Positions 7,554 through 16,193 of a stretch of 64,000 bases of DNA are shown in pieces. This DNA comes from an uncultured Prevotellaceae bacterium. Its GTDB lineage: Bacteria > Bacteroidota > Bacteroidia > Bacteroidales > Bacteroidaceae. The position numbers were made by a program, and so were the translations under genes. The notes beneath the pieces were generated by a model, which did not search any database, was not told where the DNA came from, and saw nothing but the letters and a program-made list of their open reading frames with translations. The DNA lies in assembly GCA_902779455.1 (NCBI GenBank), contig CACZBS010000025.1, positions 1 through 64,000 on the forward strand, in the 5' to 3' direction. Numbering within the stretch: the stretch's first letter is position 1; every line of letters begins with the position of its first letter.

Positions 7554-8945
7554 TCAATCTCTTTTAAATATATCTCTCGTATATACTTTCCCCATCACAT
7601 CATCCAAACAGCTGTCGTAACGATTTGCGATGATGGTTTTGCTCAGTGCCTTGAACTTGGCAAGATCGTTGACAACTAGAGAGCCAAAGAAAGACTGCCC
7701 ATCAGGAATTGTAGGTTCGTAAATGATGACATCAGCGCCTTTGGCCTTGATGCGTTTCATAATGCCTTGGATGGCACTTTGCCGGAAATTGTCGCTATTA
7801 CTCTTCATGGTAAGGCGGAATACACCGATAACACACTTCTGCTCACGGCTCGAATCCCACTGGCTGCTGCCGTCATAGTAGCCTGCCTTACGGAGTACCT
7901 CATCTGCAATGAAATCCTTACGGGTGCGGTTACTCTCGACAATAGCGGTCATCATGTTCTGAGGCACATCGGCATAGTTCGCAAGCAACTGTTTTGTGTC
8001 TTTAGGTAAACAGTAACCACCATAGCCAAACGAGGGATTGTTATAGTGCGTTCCAATACGTGGATCGAGGCCTACGCCAGAGATAATGGCCTGAGAGTCG
8101 AGGCCCTTGACCTCAGCATAGGTGTCAAGTTCATTAAAGTAGGACACGCGAAGGGCTAGATAGGTGTTGGCAAAGAGCTTTACAGCCTCTGCCTCTGTCA
8201 TGCCCATCAAAAGAACAGGTATGTTCTTTTCGATGTCTGATGTAAGAGGTAAGATGGAAGATGTGGGCTGCGCATCTTTGCTTGGTCCTATAGCTCCTTC
8301 GAGAAGGAGGTTGGCGAAGGCCGTTGCTTTCTCTTCTGCCTCAGGATTACCAATGGCTGTTATGGCAGCATTTTCCTCGTCCCACTTAGCGTTACGGTCG
8401 GCTGGTAATATCTTGGGATAGCCCACAATGATGCGACTGGGATAGAGGTTATCATAAAGGGCTTTGCTCTCACGAAGAAATTCTGGTGAGAAAAGCAGGT
8501 TGAACTTTTTACCTTTCAATGCCGGGTCGGTCAAAAATTTTAAAGCGTACTTGACGTATAGCGAACGGCAATAACCCACAGGTATTGTACTCTTAATGAC
8601 CATTACTGCATCAGGATTGACACTCAGTACGAGATTGATGACATCTTCAATATGATGAGTATCGAAGAAGTTCTTCTGAGGATCATAATTGGTAGGCGCT
8701 GCTATCACCACAAAATCAGCATTCTTGTAAGCTGCCTTGCCGTCAAGAGTGGCAGTGAGGTTCAAATCCCTTTCTGCAAGATACTTCTCAATATATTCAT
8801 CCTGAATTGGAGAAATACGTTTGTTGATTTTTTCAACCTTTTCAGGAATCACATCCACAGCAGTTACGTGGTTATGCTGCGCTAACAACGTAGCTATACT
8901 CATACCGACATAGCCAGTCCCTGCTACTGCTATATTATTGTTCAT
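7554..8945 (-). CDS. ugd: UDP-glucose 6-dehydrogenase with a repeat-encoded insert
   Basis: The 463-residue enzyme begins [20 protein letters not shown] (Rossmann GxGYVG). It has [43 protein letters not shown] and the catalytic-Cys block [14 protein letters not shown]. It oxidises UDP-glucose to UDP-glucuronate, supplying uronic acid for the capsule. Family members are usually shorter in the region before [17 protein letters not shown]. Here residues about 227-240 ([15 protein letters not shown]) are encoded by a GATG-type interspersed repeat (8230-8268) kept in frame. The insert lies in a loop between the two Rossmann domains, so activity may survive; this is inference. Confidence 0.92.
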   Translation of the reverse strand: MNNNIAVAGTGYVGMSIATLLAQHNHVTAVDVIPEKVEKINKRISPIQDEYIEKYLAERDLNLTATLDGKAAYKNADFVVIAAPTNYDPQKNFFDTHHIEDVINLVLSVNPDAVMVIKSTIPVGYCRSLYVKYALKFLTDPALKGKKFNLLFSPEFLRESKALYDNLYPSRIIVGYPKILPADRNAKWDEENAAITAIGNPEAEEKATAFANLLLEGAIGPSKDAQPTSSILPLTSDIEKNIPVLLMGMTEAEAVKLFANTYLALRVSYFNELDTYAEVKGLDSQAIISGVGLDPRIGTHYNNPSFGYGGYCLPKDTKQLLANYADVPQNMMTAIVESNRTRKDFIADEVLRKAGYYDGSSQWDSSREQKCVIGVFRLTMKSNSDNFRQSAIQGIMKRIKAKGADVIIYEPTIPDGQSFFGSLVVNDLAKFKALSKTIIANRYDSCLDDVMGKVYTRDIFKRD

Positions 8946-9129
8946 ATTTCACTTAATGTATTATATGATAAAGGGAGACAGGCCCATTGTTATTGAACCT
9001 TTTATCTTATGAGAGACCAACGGGTTTCCTGCCTCCCCATGATTATTATAATAATGTCTCACGACATTCACAATTATTTTAACACTATCATTAAAATAAG
9101 AAAGCGCACTAACAACAACTCAGACAAGA

Positions 9130-10275
9130 CTAAGGAATAAACCTGGCACCATTATCGGGCTTAACCCAGAACACCTTGAATGTGGTCTCGTATTCGGGGA
9201 ATTTGTCCAGATATTTTTCCGTGATAGTCTTTTCTATCGTATCCTTATAATCTGGATTAACTAATGCAACACAGGCTCCCTTAAAGCCTGCGCCAGAGAA
9301 ACGACCGCCATAGATGCCGGGTAGTTGGCGCATAATTTCATAAATGGCTATCAGCTCTGGGCTTCCGCACTCATAGTTATGTATGCTGCTTTCGCAACTG
9401 TCGAAGCTGAGTTTGCCAAAGAGTTTTAAATTGCCTGTTTCCCATGCTGTGACACCTTGACGAACACGCCGGTACTCCGAATAAAAGTGCTCAGCTCTTC
9501 TTGCAAATCGTTTAGGCATAGCAATCTTTGTCTTGTCAAACGTTGCTTTGGGAATATCGCGAAGGAAAGTCTTATCGAAGGCTTTTAGTGGTTGATCGGT
9601 ATAGGCAAGCATGTTCCAAGCTGCCGTCTTGCACTCAAAAACGCGGAGGTTATAGTCGCTGTTGACAAGACTACGAGTCAGGCCAGAGAAGAATATGCCT
9701 ATCTCGAAGTCGGGCATATCAGGATGGCGCCTGATGATACGCCAGTCATTGCTGTCGCAATCAAGGAATAGTAGTCCGTCTTTCTTTCCCAAAGCGATGC
9801 AAGCCTGATCGAGAAGTCCATTGTTTAGCCCGATATACTCACGCTCGGCCTCAGAGGCTATCTGTACAACCTCAAAGGGCTTTAATGTGATGCCATTAGC
9901 TTTTGCAAAAGCCATAACATAGGCGATCAGCACGGCGGCACTGCTGGATAGTCCTCCAATAGGGAGGGATCCCTGAATGATGCCGGTAATACCTTTATTC
10001 AGTTCGAAACGTTTGCGAAGGGCATATTTGGCTCCCCGGGCATAATCGCCCCAGTGGCGTTCCTTCACTTGAGAGGGCTTGTCGATATCGAAGTCTACAA
10101 TACCTTCAAAGGTTCGTGACTCAAGATGGACATGTCCGTCGTCGTTGATATTAAACCAGAGGTCAACACCCTTGTCGATAGCAAAGCCTGTCACCAGCCC
10201 ATGCTGATGATCAACGTGGGCGCCCAAAGGGCACACCCTGTAGGGAGAATATATGTGAAATTGAAAGTTCTCCAT
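9130..10275 (-). CDS. GHMP sugar kinase, galacturonokinase-like
   Basis: The 381-residue protein has the galactokinase-type N-terminal signature in the variant SPYRVCPLGAHVDHQHG (residues 10-26) instead of the usual GRVNLIGEHTDY. The ATP-binding GSLPIGGLSSSAA motif is near 102-114 and a C-terminal GGRFSGAGFKGACVAL motif is near 327-342. The PLGAHxDHQ variant is what I recall from plant galacturonokinase, so the substrate may be galacturonate rather than galactose. Its place beside UDP-glucose dehydrogenase in a capsule operon fits uronic-acid metabolism. Substrate is inference; the kinase fold is secure. Confidence 0.75.
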   Translation of the reverse strand: MENFQFHIYSPYRVCPLGAHVDHQHGLVTGFAIDKGVDLWFNINDDGHVHLESRTFEGIVDFDIDKPSQVKERHWGDYARGAKYALRKRFELNKGITGIIQGSLPIGGLSSSAAVLIAYVMAFAKANGITLKPFEVVQIASEAEREYIGLNNGLLDQACIALGKKDGLLFLDCDSNDWRIIRRHPDMPDFEIGIFFSGLTRSLVNSDYNLRVFECKTAAWNMLAYTDQPLKAFDKTFLRDIPKATFDKTKIAMPKRFARRAEHFYSEYRRVRQGVTAWETGNLKLFGKLSFDSCESSIHNYECGSPELIAIYEIMRQLPGIYGGRFSGAGFKGACVALVNPDYKDTIEKTITEKYLDKFPEYETTFKVFWVKPDNGARFIP

Positions 10276-10455
10276 ATTTTATGTGAAAAACATTTGTTGG
10301 CAGAAATACTTCTTATCTCAAATAGGTTTCTTCGGCGTTAATAATAAACAAGCCTATGTTTATTTGATAATATCACCATCGGTGATAGAAATATTACAGA
10401 TTGATGGCGAATAATTATCTTTTAATTGACGGCCCTGAGCGACAAGTACTTGGGA

Positions 10456-11040
10456 TTATTCTTCTTCCATCTCCTCGGCTGTGAGGTAACGCATCTGGCT
10501 GCGGCCGACGCCGGTGATGGCAAGGGCCACTTCGCGACCGAAGGTGACGACGATACACTTGTTGCCGCGGATACGCTTGACACGACCCTTCACCCCGGCG
10601 AAGGCGCCCTCCGTGATCTGCACGCCCTGGCTGGGCTTGCAGGCATAGTCGAGGTTGTTGAAGAAGATGATCTTCTCGTTCTCCGTCGCCGTGATCCGCA
10701 TGAACTCCTCCATCTTTTTGTCTGAGAGATAGAGGGGCTCAATGCTCTTGTTATACTTCTCGTCGTAGACGGGGTGCATGATATAGCTGAGGTGGTCGTA
10801 GGCGGTCTTGTTGCCCTTGAGCTTGCGAAGGTTCTCCATCGAGATACGGACGTAGATGAAGTTGACAAGGGAAGGGGCGAAGTCCATCTTCTCGTCGCTG
10901 ACCTTCATGAAGGCTCGGGGGTAATAGGTGTCGACGACGGTCGCTTCATCCTGTAGCCGGTCGTTCATGGCCACGAGCCTGCCGGGGCTGGAGTTCCTTA
11001 TCCTCAGTATGAACCAGCGGACCTCTTTCTCGTTAATCAT
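10456..11040 (-). CDS. UpxY/NusG-family transcription antiterminator
   Basis: The 194-residue protein begins with an NGN-like domain (VRWFILRIRNSSPGRLVAMN, then FMKVSDEKMDFAPSLVNFIYV). It ends with a KOW-like domain (VQITEGAFAGVKGRVKRIRG near residues 145-164, followed by CIVVTFGREVALAI). UpxY proteins head capsule loci in Bacteroides and prevent premature termination of that operon. Here it is the first gene of the minus-strand capsule cluster and has a long leader (about 165 bases) after the promoter at 11216-11209. Its GC-rich codon usage resembles the core genome, unlike the AT-richer sugar genes downstream. Confidence 0.8.
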   Translation of the reverse strand: MINEKEVRWFILRIRNSSPGRLVAMNDRLQDEATVVDTYYPRAFMKVSDEKMDFAPSLVNFIYVRISMENLRKLKGNKTAYDHLSYIMHPVYDEKYNKSIEPLYLSDKKMEEFMRITATENEKIIFFNNLDYACKPSQGVQITEGAFAGVKGRVKRIRGNKCIVVTFGREVALAITGVGRSQMRYLTAEEMEEE

Positions 11041-11216
11041 GATTTGGGTTGAGACAACATCTTGGGGTCACCGCAATAATGACTGCGGAGGCGACGGAGG
11101 GGACTCCGTCCGTGTGTTGTCAATATACTGCTGAATGTCAGCGACATATGTCGACAATATGACCCGCCGTCACTTCTCATGGAGCATGTGCGGCGTGCTT
11201 TTAGGCTGCAAAGGTA
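11041..11216 (-). promoter_or_regulatory. Promoter and structured leader of the capsule operon
   Basis: TACCTTTG (with GCA after it) reads on the minus strand at 11216-11209. The leader to the ATG at 11040 contains a ccgca/tgcgg hairpin at 11072-11089, a perfect 12-base palindrome cgacatatgtcg at 11147-11158, and related ttgtcaatat/tcgacaatat segments. Long structured leaders are typical of Bacteroides capsule loci controlled by UpxY. A function for these hairpins is inferred. Confidence 0.5.
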
Positions 11217-11358
11217 CAAAATAAATTTCACATACCTCTTTTAAAATAATAGTTTTTTTACTTCAATTGACAAAATTAAAGATTCGAAAGGATTATTCAT
11301 GCCGGGCGACAGGAGCGACAGTAGCAGGAGAAGCGATTCGGAGCAAAGGAAGGAACTC

Positions 11359-11442
11359 CCGTCACGACGTGACGGCATGGCGTCACGACGTGACGGCATG
11401 AAATCACGACGTGACGGCATGGCGCCATGACGTGACGCAAAG
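11359..11442. repeat. Four tandem 21-bp units with a palindromic core
   Basis: Four head-to-tail units of exactly 21 bases run 11359-11379, 11380-11400, 11401-11421 and 11422-11442. The first three share tcacgacgtgacggcatg and the fourth has diverged. Each contains the near-palindrome cgtcacgacgtgacg. The array lies upstream of the capsule-operon promoter and downstream of the MATE remnant's stop, so it is probably not coding. The spacing of two helical turns suggests binding sites on one DNA face. Confidence 0.85.
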
Positions 11443-11476
11443 TTAAAGACACGGACCGCAGCGTCTTCAGCGTTGG

Positions 11477-11756
11477 TCACTCCCCCGTCAAGCCCTTCGT
11501 GCGCCACTTGCCTGACCGCCAGCGGCGCAGGAGAATGACGCCGCGGATGTTCTCGTCGAGGGCGAAGGCGATCCACATGCCTATCAGTCCGAAGCCGAGG
11601 GGGATGCCGACGACATAGCCCAACCCGACGGCGACGGTCCAGTTGAAGATGATGGCGACGGCCCGGCTGGCGGCAGTGGCGATGGCGGCGCCCTCGACGC
11701 CCAGCTGGGGGCAGCCCAGACGGCCGAAGATCAGGGCATAGTTGCAAATGAAGTTG
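11477..11756 (-). pseudogene. MATE efflux transporter remnant
   Basis: In a frame not opening with a start codon, the minus strand reads NFICNYALIFGRLGCPQLGV..GAAIAT, which is the MATE segment around the sixth helix. It then passes directly into IFNWTVAVGLGYVVGIPLGF and GLIGMWIAFALDENIRGVIL, the last helix, ending in a basic WRSGKWRTKGLTGE tail and TGA. An in-frame stop sits just upstream, where a TAACTTTGCA-like box begins. The 5' half and roughly five central helices are missing, so this is a relic about 90 codons long. Confidence 0.7.
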
Positions 11757-11906
11757 CAAAGTTACGGATAATCCTTGGAATTCGTCCTCCTCGAACAGAA
11801 GATTTAGGATTGTTTATGAATACGGACAAGTGGACATATGGAGTTAAAAATCATTAAACTACATCACAAAATCTGATGACGCCACGACAAACTCCTAACT
11901 TTTTAT

Positions 11907-11914
11907 TACCTTTG
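11907..11914 (+). promoter_or_regulatory. Promoter -7 box for the DUF349 gene
   Basis: TACCTTTG lies 50 bases before the ATG at 11964 and matches the Bacteroidetes consensus. Confidence 0.6.
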
Positions 11915-11963
11915 ACCCCAAATTGTGAACATACAACTCGTAATCAGTAACTAAAACAGTTAA

Positions 11964-13925
11964 ATGATGGACTCTCAAGAGAATGCCCTTGTCAATGCTT
12001 CGCCAGTCGAAGAATCGGCAAAAGAAGAAGTGAAGGTGGAGGAAACGGTGAACGAAACGCCTGCTGCTCCCGAAGTAGAAGTTGAAAAAGTCGCTGAGGT
12101 GACTGCCGAGCCCGTGGCTGAGGAGGCTGCGCCCGCTAAGGGCGAGGCTGAGCCCGCTGCCGAGGAGGCTGCGCCCGCCGTGGAGGCAGAATCCGCACCC
12201 GTCGAGGAACGCAAGGTCTATCAGACCAAGCAGGAAGTGCTCGACCGGGTGAAGGAGATAGCCCATGGCGACGAGGCCCCCAAGAAGGACGAGGTGGAAT
12301 ACCTGAAGACGGCTTTCTACAAGCTGCACATCGCCGAGCGCGAAGCGCAAATGAAGGAATATCTGGACGCAGGAGGTGATCCCGCCACCTATCAGGTGAC
12401 GCCCGATCCTGACGAGGAGGCCTTCAAGGCAGAAATGGGCATTATCAAGGAGCGCCGCCAGCAGCAGTTCCGCGAGCAGGAGGCCGAGAAGGAGGAGAAC
12501 CTGAAGAAGAAGCTCGACATCATCGAGAAGATCAAGGCCATGGTCACCTCGCCTGAGGAGGCCAACCGCGCCTATCAGGAATTCAAGGCCCTGCAGCAGG
12601 AATGGAAGGAGATCAAGAACGTGCCCGCCGAGCGCGCCAACGAGCTGTGGCGCAACTATCAGCTCTACGTGGAGCAGTTCTACGACCTGCTCAAGCTGAA
12701 CAGCGAGGCCCGCGAATATGACTTCAAGAAGAACCTGGAGATCAAGACGCGCCTCTGCGAGGCCGCTGAGAAGCTGGCTGAGGAGCCGGACGTCATCAGC
12801 GCCTTCCATCAGCTGCAGAAGCTCCATCAGGAATATCGCGAGACGGGTCCCGTCTCGAAGGAGCTCCGCGAGGAGATCTGGCAGCGCTTCAAGGCCGCCT
12901 CGACCATCATCAACAAAGCTCACCAGCAGCACTTCGAGAACCTTCGTGCCCGCGAGGACGAGAACCTTCAGAAGAAGACAGCCCTCTGCGAGAAGGTGGA
13001 GGCCATCGCTGCCGAGGAGAACAAGAGCGGTGCCGACTGGGACCGCCACACGCAGGAGATCATCGCTATCCAGCAGGAGTGGAAGACCATCGGCTTCGCC
13101 CCGCAGAAGATGAACGTGAAGATCTTCGAGCGCTTCCGTGCCGCCTGCGACGACTTCTTCGCCCGCAAGGCCGAGCACTTCCGCACCCTGAAGGACACCT
13201 ATAAGGACAATGCCGACCGCAAGCGCGCCCTCATCGAGAAGGCCAAGGCCCTGCAAGACTCCACGGAATGGCGCTCGACGAGCGACAAGCTCATCGCCCT
13301 GCAGAAGGAGTGGAAGACCATCGGCATGGTGCCCAAGAAGTTGGGCGACCAGCTCTGGGAGGAGTTCCTCGGAGCCTGCAACAAGTTCTTCGAGGCCCGC
13401 AACGCCGCTGGCGCAGGCCAGCGCTCGGAGGAGCACCAGAACCTCGAGAAGAAGCGCGACGTCATCAGCCGTCTGAAGGATGCTGCCCAGGAGGCCGGCG
13501 ACGACCTGCAGGAGCGCGTCCAGAAGCTTGTCGACGAATACAACTCCATCGGCCACGTGCCCTTCAAGGAGAAGGACAAGCTCTACGAGGAGTACCACGC
13601 CGTGCTCGACCGTCTCTACAAGGACCTCAATATCTCGGTTGCCAAGCGCCGCCTGAACAACTTCAAGCAGAACCTCAAGCAGGTGGCAGAGCGCGGCGAG
13701 GCCGCTCTCGACAGCGAGCGCGCACGCCTGATGCGCCAGTATGAGAACCTGAAGCAGGAGGTGCAGACCTACGAGAACAACCTCGGATTCCTCAGCGTCA
13801 GCTCTAAGAAGGGCAACTCACTCATCGACGAGATGAACCGCAAGGTGGAGAAGCTCAAGGGCGACCTTCAGCTTGTCAAGGAGAAGATCAAGGCCATCGA
13901 TGCCGAGAATGCTCCCAAGGAATAA
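11964..13925 (+). CDS. DUF349 repeat protein
   Basis: The 653-residue cytoplasmic protein begins with an Ala/Glu/Pro-rich low-complexity region (residues 1-85, repeated VEEAAPA-like words). A long series of alpha-helical DUF349 units follows. The typical sequence LQxEWKEIGxVPxxxxxxLWxxF recurs at least five times (QQEWKEIKNVPAERANELW, QQEWKTIGFAPQKMNVKIF, QKEWKTIGMVPKKLGDQLW, and degenerate copies). A coiled-coil C-terminus ends in LVKEKIKAIDAENAPKE. The function of DUF349 proteins is unknown. The gene stands alone with its own promoter and a strong terminator after it. The 567-codon antisense frame over it is an artefact of GNC-rich codons. Confidence 0.9.
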   Translation: MMDSQENALVNASPVEESAKEEVKVEETVNETPAAPEVEVEKVAEVTAEPVAEEAAPAKGEAEPAAEEAAPAVEAESAPVEERKVYQTKQEVLDRVKEIAHGDEAPKKDEVEYLKTAFYKLHIAEREAQMKEYLDAGGDPATYQVTPDPDEEAFKAEMGIIKERRQQQFREQEAEKEENLKKKLDIIEKIKAMVTSPEEANRAYQEFKALQQEWKEIKNVPAERANELWRNYQLYVEQFYDLLKLNSEAREYDFKKNLEIKTRLCEAAEKLAEEPDVISAFHQLQKLHQEYRETGPVSKELREEIWQRFKAASTIINKAHQQHFENLRAREDENLQKKTALCEKVEAIAAEENKSGADWDRHTQEIIAIQQEWKTIGFAPQKMNVKIFERFRAACDDFFARKAEHFRTLKDTYKDNADRKRALIEKAKALQDSTEWRSTSDKLIALQKEWKTIGMVPKKLGDQLWEEFLGACNKFFEARNAAGAGQRSEEHQNLEKKRDVISRLKDAAQEAGDDLQERVQKLVDEYNSIGHVPFKEKDKLYEEYHAVLDRLYKDLNISVAKRRLNNFKQNLKQVAERGEAALDSERARLMRQYENLKQEVQTYENNLGFLSVSSKKGNSLIDEMNRKVEKLKGDLQLVKEKIKAIDAENAPKE

Positions 13926-13980
13926 TCCATCCCCTTTCGCCCTTAGCTGCATCATAGCTTAGGAGCGGAATAAAACGAAG

Positions 13981-14020
13981 AAGGAGGTAAAGCAGATGCA
14001 ACGTGCTGCTTTACCTCCTT
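13981..14020. terminator. Bidirectional intrinsic terminator
   Basis: A perfect 15-base stem aaggaggtaaagcag / ctgctttacctcctt with a 10-base loop lies between the convergent DUF349 and alanyl-tRNA editing genes. It is followed by ttt on the plus strand. Confidence 0.8.
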
Positions 14021-14055
14021 TATTGATGACTCATAGCCCGCTTGGCGCGACGGCC

Positions 14056-14529
14056 TCAGGAATTCAGGATTTTAAAACGGACGCGGAACGTCCGCTCATG
14101 CTCGTCCCAGTTGGTGCCCAGCATCTCGAAGCGCCCAATCTGGCCCGTCGAGCGCACATGGCGGCCGATGCAGGGACAGACGTCGTAGTCGCCGATGCGC
14201 ACCAGCCGGATGGCCTCAGAGGCGTCGTCGGGCAGGCGGCTGGGGTCGATGCCGTCAGGGAGGGTGTCGCGCGTGACATATTCGAACGTGACGGGCAGGT
14301 CCTCGTCGATCAGCTCGTTCATGCGCCGCTCAATCTCGCGCTCCTCCTTGCGGTCGGGCTTATGGTCAAGCCGGAACGTCATCTTGCTCTTCTTCCGCTC
14401 AATGTGGGCATTATGACTACGCTCGCAGCCGAATATCCGCTGCATCGTCTGGTTGAGCAGGTGCTCCGCCGTGTGAGCAGGAGGATACTCCTCCTTGTTG
14501 TGTTCGTTCAGAAAAGGTTCGTCGATCAT
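14056..14529 (-). CDS. Alanyl-tRNA editing (AlaX/ThrRS-SAD type) protein
   Basis: The 157-residue protein carries the zinc-binding editing motifs of the AlaX/ThrRS second-additional-domain family: HTAEH (His19 and His23) and CPCIGRH (Cys120-x3-His124). Such free-standing domains hydrolyse mischarged tRNA. Family length varies; this is a short form consisting of the editing core. It is the last gene of a minus-strand run fabD, GH13, alaX, 35 bases after the GH13 stop, and ends at a bidirectional terminator. Confidence 0.8.
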   Translation of the reverse strand: MIDEPFLNEHNKEEYPPAHTAEHLLNQTMQRIFGCERSHNAHIERKKSKMTFRLDHKPDRKEEREIERRMNELIDEDLPVTFEYVTRDTLPDGIDPSRLPDDASEAIRLVRIGDYDVCPCIGRHVRSTGQIGRFEMLGTNWDEHERTFRVRFKILNS

Positions 14530-14564
14530 GCTATATAGTTTTCTAAGAGGTCTTTATCACAGGT

Positions 14565-16193
14565 TTAAACCATTATCTTCAACACACTGGCGCTGTGGGC
14601 GTTAAGAGAGACGGCAACACTCTGGTCGCGCTGCAGCGTGACCTCGCACGACGCACCGCTGAGCAGCTCCTCAGCCGTCCGCTTGCCCTCAGGAATCCCG
14701 AGGTAGTCGAAGGCATGGGCAGGCAGACAGACGGCCGTCTCGACAGGCACATCGGCAAAGTTGGCCACGACGAGGAGCAGCTCGCGTCCCGCCTTGCGCA
14801 GGAAGGCATACTGCTCATGCAGGTGGCCGTTGACATACATGAGGTCGAACATCAGGCCCTCGCTGACGGCCCGCTCCTGACTGGCGATGGCGAGCACGCG
14901 GCTGTAGACGTCGTAGAGACGGTTGCGCTGCGGCGTCAGGGCCCAGTAGTCGAAGATGGTGGTGCGTCCGTCGCGTCCGCTGAAGCCCTCAGCGTCCATG
15001 CCGCGCTCGCCCCACTCCTGTCCGCAGTAGAGCATGAAGGGCGATGCCTGCAGCAGGGCAGCGACCACGAGGGCAGGCACGGCCCGCCGTCCGTCGCCTG
15101 CGATGAAGTCGCTGGCGAGGCGCTGCTCGTCGTGATTCTCGAGGAAGTAGAGCATGTGGCTGCGGATGTCGTCAGTCTGTTGCCAGGCCTGGGTGATGGC
15201 CGCGACGTCGCGACGACGACAGACGACGTCGATGAGCGCATCATACATGCCCACCTTGTCGTACAGATAGTCAAAGCCCGAGGCGACATAGCGCCGATAG
15301 AGCGCGGGATTGTAGACCTCGCCGATGAAGACCACCTCAGGGTACTGGCGGCGCACCTCCTGCGTGGCCCACGCCCAGAACTCTGCGGGCACCATCTCGG
15401 CCATGTCGCAGCGGAAGCCGTCGACGCCCTTGGCAGCCCAGTAGAGCAGGATGTCGCGCATCTTCAGCCACGTGGAGGGGATGGGGTCGAAGTGGCCCAC
15501 GCCGCCTGCATAGTAGTCGACGCCGTAGTTCAGCTTGACCGTCTCGTACCAGTCGTCCTTCCCTGGGGCATTATGGAAGCAGTCGTTGCCTGTCGCCTTG
15601 GCAGGCCGCTCCGTATATGGCTCACGTTCACCATGATAGAGTTCAAAGTATGGTGTAAAGGTTTGGCCTGGGCAATAGTAGAAATTATTGTGCTCAGGGT
15701 CGAAGCCGACCTCAGGATTGTCGTCCTCGCCGAGGTCGCGCACGCCCTCCGGCTTGGCGATGCTGTGATACTGGCGGGCCACGTGGTTGGGCACGAAGTC
15801 GATGACCACCTTCAGTCCGGCCCTGTGGGTGCGGTTGACCAGCCGCAGGAACTCCTCCATGCGCTGGCTGACGTCGACAGCCAGGTCAGGGTCGACGTCG
15901 TAGTAGTCAGCCACGGCGTAGGGCGACCCTGCCCTACCCTTCACCACGGCGGGGTGCTGTCGGGGTATGCCGTAGCGCGTGTAGTCCGTCATCGTGGCAT
16001 GGCGCAGGACGCCCGTGTACCATACGTGGGTGACGCCCAGCTCCTCGCGCCACTGCTTCAGTCGCGACGGCGTATAGTCGTTGAACTTGGCCGCCCCGTT
16101 CTCCTCGATGGTGCCATTTGTTTTACGCGCCTCACAGCGGTTGCCGTAGAGACGCGTAAACACTTGGTAGAGAATGATCTTATGCGATGCCAT
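14565..16193 (-). CDS. Alpha-amylase family (GH13) protein
   Basis: The 542-residue protein has the GH13 catalytic set: DFVPNH (residues 132-137), GFRCDMAEMV with nucleophile Asp263, FIGEVY with acid/base Glu292, and FLENHDEQR with Asp355. A beta-sandwich C-terminal domain follows. No signal peptide is present, so it probably acts in the cytoplasm on glycogen or maltooligosaccharides. Its first 14 bases overlap the end of fabD, suggesting co-transcription with fatty-acid synthesis, an unusual neighbour. The long plus-strand frame 14595-16202 is a shadow. Confidence 0.9.
   Translation of the reverse strand: MASHKIILYQVFTRLYGNRCEARKTNGTIEENGAAKFNDYTPSRLKQWREELGVTHVWYTGVLRHATMTDYTRYGIPRQHPAVVKGRAGSPYAVADYYDVDPDLAVDVSQRMEEFLRLVNRTHRAGLKVVIDFVPNHVARQYHSIAKPEGVRDLGEDDNPEVGFDPEHNNFYYCPGQTFTPYFELYHGEREPYTERPAKATGNDCFHNAPGKDDWYETVKLNYGVDYYAGGVGHFDPIPSTWLKMRDILLYWAAKGVDGFRCDMAEMVPAEFWAWATQEVRRQYPEVVFIGEVYNPALYRRYVASGFDYLYDKVGMYDALIDVVCRRRDVAAITQAWQQTDDIRSHMLYFLENHDEQRLASDFIAGDGRRAVPALVVAALLQASPFMLYCGQEWGERGMDAEGFSGRDGRTTIFDYWALTPQRNRLYDVYSRVLAIASQERAVSEGLMFDLMYVNGHLHEQYAFLRKAGRELLLVVANFADVPVETAVCLPAHAFDYLGIPEGKRTAEELLSGASCEVTLQRDQSVAVSLNAHSASVLKIMV

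Noticed and set aside
11359..11442. Possible CRISPR array or repeat-domain protein
   Set aside because: No spacers between units, and the only frame through it (repeating MPSRRD) runs on into a wrong-frame reading of the MATE remnant.
11895..13598. 567-codon minus-strand frame
   Set aside because: It lies exactly antisense to the DUF349 gene, whose coiled-coil GAG/AAG-rich codons create open frames on the other strand. The translation is Leu/Val/Glu low complexity.
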